A stretch of DNA of 64,000 bases, from assembly GCA_937901895.1 (NCBI GenBank), contig CALGTD010000098.1, positions 1-64,000 on the forward strand. Direction: 5' to 3'. The position numbers were made by a program, and so were the translations under genes. The stretch is from an uncultured Spartobacteria bacterium. Lineage in GTDB: Bacteria; Verrucomicrobiota; Verrucomicrobiia; Chthoniobacterales; JAATET01. The first letter of the stretch is position 1. Each line of letters starts with the position of its first letter. Of this stretch, positions 60,026 through 64,000 are shown piece after piece. The notes below the pieces were generated by a model that was not told where the DNA came from, ran no database searches, and worked only from the letters and a program-made list of their open reading frames with translations.

Positions 60026-60045
60026 CCGCGGCCAAGGGCGCGGTC
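60024..60045 (+). terminator. hairpin at the end of fabI
   Basis: GACCGCG (60024-60030) pairs with CGCGGTC (60039-60045) around an 8-nt loop, overlapping the last two bases of the fabI stop codon. It is followed by GTTCCATTTCG, only weakly U-rich. It is a plausible terminator in front of the FAD-oxidase gene. Confidence 0.5.
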
Positions 60046-60070
60046 GTTCCATTTCGCTAAGCAGTAACCG

Positions 60071-61456
60071 ATGACCTCTCCTTCGTTCCTGCGCAAACTC
60101 CGCCGGGAACTCGGCGAGGCAGCGGTGAAGACCGCGCCTGCCGAGCTTGACGCGGTGGCTGGTGACAAGTGGTTCGCCGCGCGCCGGCCGGACGTCGCTG
60201 TTTTTCCCACGACGACGGAGCAGGTGAGCTTCGTGCTCGCCGCGGCCCATGCCGCCGGCGTTCCCGTAACGACGCGCGGCGCGGGCTACGGTTATGTCGG
60301 CGGCTGTGTGCCCGAGCGGGGCGGAGTCGTCGTCAGCACAAAGCGAATGAACCGGCTCATCGAAATTCACGCCGGGGATTTCGTCGCGCGCACGCAACCA
60401 GGCGTAATCACCGGAGTGATCCAGGAACGGGCGAAACGCAAAGGCCTCTTCTACCCGCCGGATCCCGCGAGTTTGAAGGACTGCAGCATCGGCGGAAACA
60501 TCGCCACCAATGCCGGAGGCCCGCGATGCCTGAAATATGGCGTCACCCGAAACTACGTTCTCGGTCTCGAGGTTGTGCTTGCCGATGGAACCGTGGTCCG
60601 CACCGGTGGTCGCACCCACAAGAACAAGACGGGGTTTGATCTCACCGGCCTGTTTGTCGGATCCGAGGGACTTCTTGGCGTGGTGACCGAGGCGACGCTG
60701 CGCCTGCTGCCCCTGCCGCCCGCAAGGACGGTGCTGTCCGCGGGGTTTCCCTCGATGCGTGCCGCCGCCGCCGCGGTGCAGGCCGTGTTTCGAAGTGGAT
60801 TTCTTCCCGCCGTGGTCGAAGTTGCGGATCGCTTTACGCTGGAGGCGGGGCGCGCCTGTTTCCCCGATGCGGATATTCCACCGGGCGACGCGCATGTTCT
60901 CATCGAACTCGACGGACAGCCTGCCAGCGTGCGGTCCGAGACCCGCGAGTTGAGGCGGGTGCTTGCCGCCAGCGGTGCAACGAAGATCGATGCCGGTCTC
61001 GACGAGGCGGCGTGTGACCGCCTGTGGCAGTTGCGGCGGAATTTCTCGAATTCGCTGCGGGCCACGGGGCTCACGAAGTTGAACGAGGACATCGTCGTGC
61101 CGCGCAGCAGACTGGTCGATCTCGTGCGATTCGCGGGACGTCTCGAGAAGGAGTCCGGATTTCCCATTGCGTGCTTCGGCCACGCGGGCGACGGAAACAT
61201 TCACGTCAACGTCATGGCGGCGCACTACGACGACCCGTCCGTTCATGCATCCGTCGAACGCGTGCTCGACCGCCTGTTCGGGCAGGTGCTTGCGTGGGGC
61301 GGAGCCATCACGGGCGAGCACGGCATCGGCCTCGCAAAGATGCGCTGGTGGAATCAGGCCGTGTCCGCGGAGAGCCGTGCATTGCACGCGGCAATCAAAC
61401 GCGCGCTCGATCCGGACGGCACGCTGAACCCCGGGAAGTTCGTCGATCTCGGCTGA
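60071..61456 (+). CDS. GlcD-type FAD-linked oxidase
   Basis: 461 residues of the FAD-linked oxidase family, which includes glycolate oxidase GlcD and D-lactate dehydrogenases. The FAD-binding domain (about 40-215) has TTRGAGYGYVGGCVP and GGNIATNAGGPRCLKYGV. The C-terminal cap (about 225-461) has CFGHAGDGNIHVN and GEHGIGLAKM, the metal- and substrate-binding motifs. It would oxidise a 2-hydroxyacid such as glycolate or D-lactate in the cytoplasm. The GlcE/GlcF partners are not nearby, so a single-subunit oxidase is possible. Starts 45 bp after fabI. Confidence 0.88.
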   Translation: MTSPSFLRKLRRELGEAAVKTAPAELDAVAGDKWFAARRPDVAVFPTTTEQVSFVLAAAHAAGVPVTTRGAGYGYVGGCVPERGGVVVSTKRMNRLIEIHAGDFVARTQPGVITGVIQERAKRKGLFYPPDPASLKDCSIGGNIATNAGGPRCLKYGVTRNYVLGLEVVLADGTVVRTGGRTHKNKTGFDLTGLFVGSEGLLGVVTEATLRLLPLPPARTVLSAGFPSMRAAAAAVQAVFRSGFLPAVVEVADRFTLEAGRACFPDADIPPGDAHVLIELDGQPASVRSETRELRRVLAASGATKIDAGLDEAACDRLWQLRRNFSNSLRATGLTKLNEDIVVPRSRLVDLVRFAGRLEKESGFPIACFGHAGDGNIHVNVMAAHYDDPSVHASVERVLDRLFGQVLAWGGAITGEHGIGLAKMRWWNQAVSAESRALHAAIKRALDPDGTLNPGKFVDLG

Positions 61457-61625
61457 TGCGTGACGAGCTCGCGCGAAGGAAGCGGCATCAACTGCGCGTG
61501 GCCGCAAGGCGTTCGCATCTCGCGCGTGAATGTCGTCCCGCTTTGTCGGTTGCGAGATTCATTTCAACGCGGCGGCGACATGATTTTGGTTTTCTACGGA
61601 ACCGGGCCTTGTTAATCGAAGGCGC

Positions 61626-62849
61626 GTGATCCCAGGAACTTCCCCCGCCGGCCGTAAACGTCTTGGATTGCCGGCGATCGGATTGGCTGTGCTCGCAGTC
61701 GTGTCGGGCGGTTGCGAAAAACCCAAACCCGAGGCACCGCCTCCACCCGTCGTCAAATTCATCGAAGTCCAGCCGCGCAATGCGCCGGTCACTCAAACGT
61801 GGGTGGCAACGCTCACCGGCGATGTGAATGCGGAAATCCGCGCGCAGGTCACGGGCTACCTCCAGTCGCAGAACTACCCCAACGGCGCCTATGTGAAGGC
61901 GGGGGATCTTCTCTTCCAGATTGATCCCCGGCCGTTCGAGGCGGCGCTTGCGCAGGCGCAGGCAAACCTCGCGCAGGCGCAGGCGAAGCTCACCGCGGAC
62001 GAGTTGACGGCGAAGCGTTCCACCGAGCTCTACGAGAAGCAGGTCATCAGTCGTCAGCAATATGACGACCAGCTTCAGACCTACGAGGCGAGCAAGGCCG
62101 CCTACGAGGCCGCGGAGGCTGCAGTTCAACAGGCGCAGCTCAACCTTGCGTTCACGAAGATCACGGCTCCCGTGGACGGACTGGCGAGCATTGCCACCGC
62201 GCAGGTCGGGGATCTTGTGGGCCCTTCCTCCGGCCCGCTGGCCACGGTCATCAAGGTGGATCCCATCAAGGTCCAGTTTATGGTGCCCGAGCAGAGCTAC
62301 GTGAAATTCATCCAGCAGTTCTTTGACGATCCCGAGCAATCGCCGATCGGCACCAATCGAAGACTGGACATGCCGCTTTCCCTCGTGCTGGCCGACGGCA
62401 CCCCGTATCCGGAGGAGGGGAAACTCACGAGCATCAACAACATCGTCGGCATCGACACGGGCTCGCTGTCGATGGAGGGCACCTTCCCGAACCCCGGCAA
62501 GCTGCTGCGGCCCGGGCAATTCGGACTCGTCACCGCCACGACCCATATCGACAAGGATGCGATGGTGATTCCGCAGCGCGCGGTCATCGATCTGCAGGGA
62601 CTCATGATGCTCGCCGTGATTGGTGATGGGAACCGGATCGAGATGCGCAAAGTCACGCTTGGTCCCACACTTGGCAGTGACCAGATCGTGACGGAGGGGC
62701 TGAACGCCGGGGATCGCGTCGTCGTCGAGGGAATCCAGAAGATCAAGGGCGGGGACGTCGTCAATCCTCAGCCCTACGTGGAGACTCCGCAGGAGAAGGC
62801 TTCCGCCGAAATCGCGACGCCCGTCGCCTCGCCCACGCCGAAGGACTAA
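61626..62849 (+). CDS. RND efflux periplasmic adaptor (AcrA/MexA-like)
   Basis: 407 residues. The GTG start leads to a lipoprotein signal with lipobox VSGGC (Cys near 29), as in AcrA. The membrane-fusion layout follows: lipoyl/barrel halves, and a coiled-coil hairpin (about 105-165) rich in Gln/Ala (LAQAQANLAQAQAKL and KAAYEAAEAAVQQAQL). Then LNLAFTKITAPVDGLAS and a C-terminal domain with VVEGIQKIKGGDVV complete it. It links the inner-membrane pump to an outer-membrane channel. The pump gene starts 6 bp later. The preceding 169 bp from the FAD-oxidase stop contain no gene or clear regulator. Confidence 0.9.
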   Translation: MIPGTSPAGRKRLGLPAIGLAVLAVVSGGCEKPKPEAPPPPVVKFIEVQPRNAPVTQTWVATLTGDVNAEIRAQVTGYLQSQNYPNGAYVKAGDLLFQIDPRPFEAALAQAQANLAQAQAKLTADELTAKRSTELYEKQVISRQQYDDQLQTYEASKAAYEAAEAAVQQAQLNLAFTKITAPVDGLASIATAQVGDLVGPSSGPLATVIKVDPIKVQFMVPEQSYVKFIQQFFDDPEQSPIGTNRRLDMPLSLVLADGTPYPEEGKLTSINNIVGIDTGSLSMEGTFPNPGKLLRPGQFGLVTATTHIDKDAMVIPQRAVIDLQGLMMLAVIGDGNRIEMRKVTLGPTLGSDQIVTEGLNAGDRVVVEGIQKIKGGDVVNPQPYVETPQEKASAEIATPVASPTPKD

Positions 62850-62855
62850 GCGTCG

Positions 62856-64000
62856 ATGGCCCGCTTTTTCATCAACCGTCCGATCGTCGCGATGGTCATC
62901 TCGATCATCATGGTGATCGTCGGCATCGTCTGCGCGCTCCAGCTTCCGATCGCGCAGTTTCCGAACATCGTTCCCCCGCAGATTCAGATTCAGACCAACT
63001 ACGTGGGCGCGGACGCGCTCACCGTCGAATCGTCGGTCGCCACGCCGATCGAGCAGCAGGTCAACGGCACCGAGGGCATGGAATACATGTATTCCATCAA
63101 TGCCAACAACGGGTCGATGACGCTGAACGGCATCTTCGGCATCTCCACCGACCCGACGACGGACCAGATCCTCATGCAGATGCGGCAGGCGCAGGCCTCG
63201 GCGCAGCTCCCTTCCTCGGTCCGCAATTATGGCGTAACCGTCCAGCAGGCCGCCTCCTCGCCGCTGATCGTGTTTGCGCTGTTTTCTCCGACCGAGGAGT
63301 TCGACGCCGCATTCCTGGCGAACTACGCGAACATCAACATCAGCAACGAACTCGCGCGCGTGCCAGGCGTGGGACAGGTGAACGTCTACGGAGCCGGTCA
63401 ATACGCCATGCGGTTCTGGGTGCGGCCCGACCAGCTCGCCAAGCTCAACGTCACCGTCAACGAAGTCGTCAATGCGGTGAACGCGCAGAACACCGTGAAT
63501 CCCGCCGGCCAGATCGGCGGGCAGCCGGTGCCCCCGGGGCAGGAGTTCACGTATTCGGTGATCGCCAAGGGGCGTCTTGTCACCGAAGAGGAGTTTGGAA
63601 ACATCATCATCCGCGAGGACGCGGATGGCGCAATCGTCCGGCTGAAGGATGTCGCGCGCATCGAGCTCGGCGAGCAGTTTTACAACGTCCAGGGCCGCTT
63701 CAACGGGAAGTCCTCCGCAGTCATCGTCATCAATCAGCAGATCGGCTCCAACGCGCTCGCCACCGTGAAGGCGCTGCGCGAGGAGATGGAGAAGCTTTCC
63801 AAGCGCTTTCCGAGCGGACTGGCCTACGACGTCTCGCTCGACACGACGCTGGCTGTCACCGCCGGCATGGAGGAGATCGTCGAGACGCTTTTCGAGGCGC
63901 TCTGCCTCGTCATCATCGTGGTCTTTGTGTTCCTCCAGGGCTGGAGGGCCACGCTCATCCCGTTGCTCGCGGTTCCGGTTTCGCTCATCGGCGTGTTCGC
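62856..64000 (+). CDS. RND multidrug efflux pump subunit (AcrB/MexB-like), 3' end cut by the window
   Basis: The first 381 residues of a hydrophobic/amphiphilic efflux RND pump. It starts MARFFINRPIVAMVISIIMV, the family N-terminus. QIQIQTNYVGADALTVESSV follows, then the porter domain (about 40-330), and the next membrane helix region ends at the edge (VIIVVFVFLQGWRATLIP). It would export drugs or toxic compounds using proton flux, with the adaptor encoded 6 bp upstream. The full protein should be about 1040-1060 residues; the rest and any outer-membrane factor lie outside the window. Confidence 0.95.
   Translation, partial: MARFFINRPIVAMVISIIMVIVGIVCALQLPIAQFPNIVPPQIQIQTNYVGADALTVESSVATPIEQQVNGTEGMEYMYSINANNGSMTLNGIFGISTDPTTDQILMQMRQAQASAQLPSSVRNYGVTVQQAASSPLIVFALFSPTEEFDAAFLANYANINISNELARVPGVGQVNVYGAGQYAMRFWVRPDQLAKLNVTVNEVVNAVNAQNTVNPAGQIGGQPVPPGQEFTYSVIAKGRLVTEEEFGNIIIREDADGAIVRLKDVARIELGEQFYNVQGRFNGKSSAVIVINQQIGSNALATVKALREEMEKLSKRFPSGLAYDVSLDTTLAVTAGMEEIVETLFEALCLVIIVVFVFLQGWRATLIPLLAVPVSLIGVF

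Noticed and set aside
59150..61507. 785-codon open frame on the minus strand
   Set aside because: It is antisense to fabI and the FAD-oxidase gene, which have full family motifs. It lacks any recognisable domain and is rich in Arg/His/Gly, as expected of antisense frames in GC-rich DNA.
61488..63401. 637-codon open frame on the minus strand
   Set aside because: It lies antisense to the RND adaptor and pump, both clear from family motifs, and has low-complexity Arg/Leu/Asp composition.

Overview
The window looks like the chromosome of a GC-rich, free-living Gram-negative bacterium, most likely a member of Verrucomicrobiota (Spartobacteria or Opitutae-like). The Gram-negative call rests on lipid A/LPS core enzymes, a TonB-like protein, a predicted outer-membrane beta-barrel and an RND efflux pump. 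The Verrucomicrobiota call is an inference from a double-length UvrA, an Agl23-type membrane glycosyltransferase, a MoxR/Bat operon with a TPR-fused VWA protein, FecR-type surface proteins, and scattered polysaccharide hydrolases (GH2, GH43, GH76). There are no insertion sequences, phage genes or CRISPR arrays. Genes are tightly packed, often overlapping by 4 nt (ATGA/GTGA), and few have a Shine-Dalgarno sequence.

Layout. 0-5 kb: the end of an unknown gene, a TonB-like transducer, a minus-strand operon (transglutaminase, PlsC-type acyltransferase, alpha/beta hydrolase), a sugar nucleotidyltransferase and QueH. 5-10 kb: CrcB fluoride channel, a secreted protein, a class V aminotransferase coupled to an orphan RelE-fold protein, citramalate synthase (isoleucine pathway) and tRNA-Leu. 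10-15 kb: a gap with four perfect hairpins, a degenerate metallophosphoesterase overlapping a Rnk/GreA-like protein, and two tandem GspE/PilB ATPases. 15-18.6 kb: a translation/nucleotide block adk-fmt-pyrH-frr plus a thioredoxin-fold lipoprotein candidate. 18.6-21.7 kb: a fused LpxL-WaaF protein divergent from purK, with the two start codons sharing one CATG.

21.8-30.5 kb: an eight-gene MoxR/Bat (VWA) operon ending in BatE and a DUF3108-like protein. 30.4-33 kb: ThpR, an Lrp/AsnC regulator coupled to a class I aminotransferase, and tRNA-Ala. 33-41.5 kb: a GH2 glycosidase and a 1827-residue tandem UvrA. 41.5-50 kb: HU/IHF-like protein, MalQ, two polytopic membrane proteins (one Agl23-like), a beta-barrel protein, a FecR protein and a stand-alone 5'-3' exonuclease. 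50-57 kb: a GH43 arabinanase, then a minus-strand envelope set of glnB, uppP, a DUF6941-like protein, an M23 peptidase, an HtrA-like protease with an intact triad, and its overlapping paralogue with the triad broken. 57-64 kb: DUF2062 protein, membrane-anchored GH76-like protein, FabI, a GlcD-type FAD oxidase, and an RND adaptor and pump (pump cut by the window end).

The most unusual items are the HtrA/pseudo-HtrA pair, the LpxL-WaaF fusion with its shared start site, the four-hairpin intergenic region at 10.2-10.4 kb, and the orphan RelE-fold protein translationally coupled to an aminotransferase. None is proven to be a new system from sequence alone.
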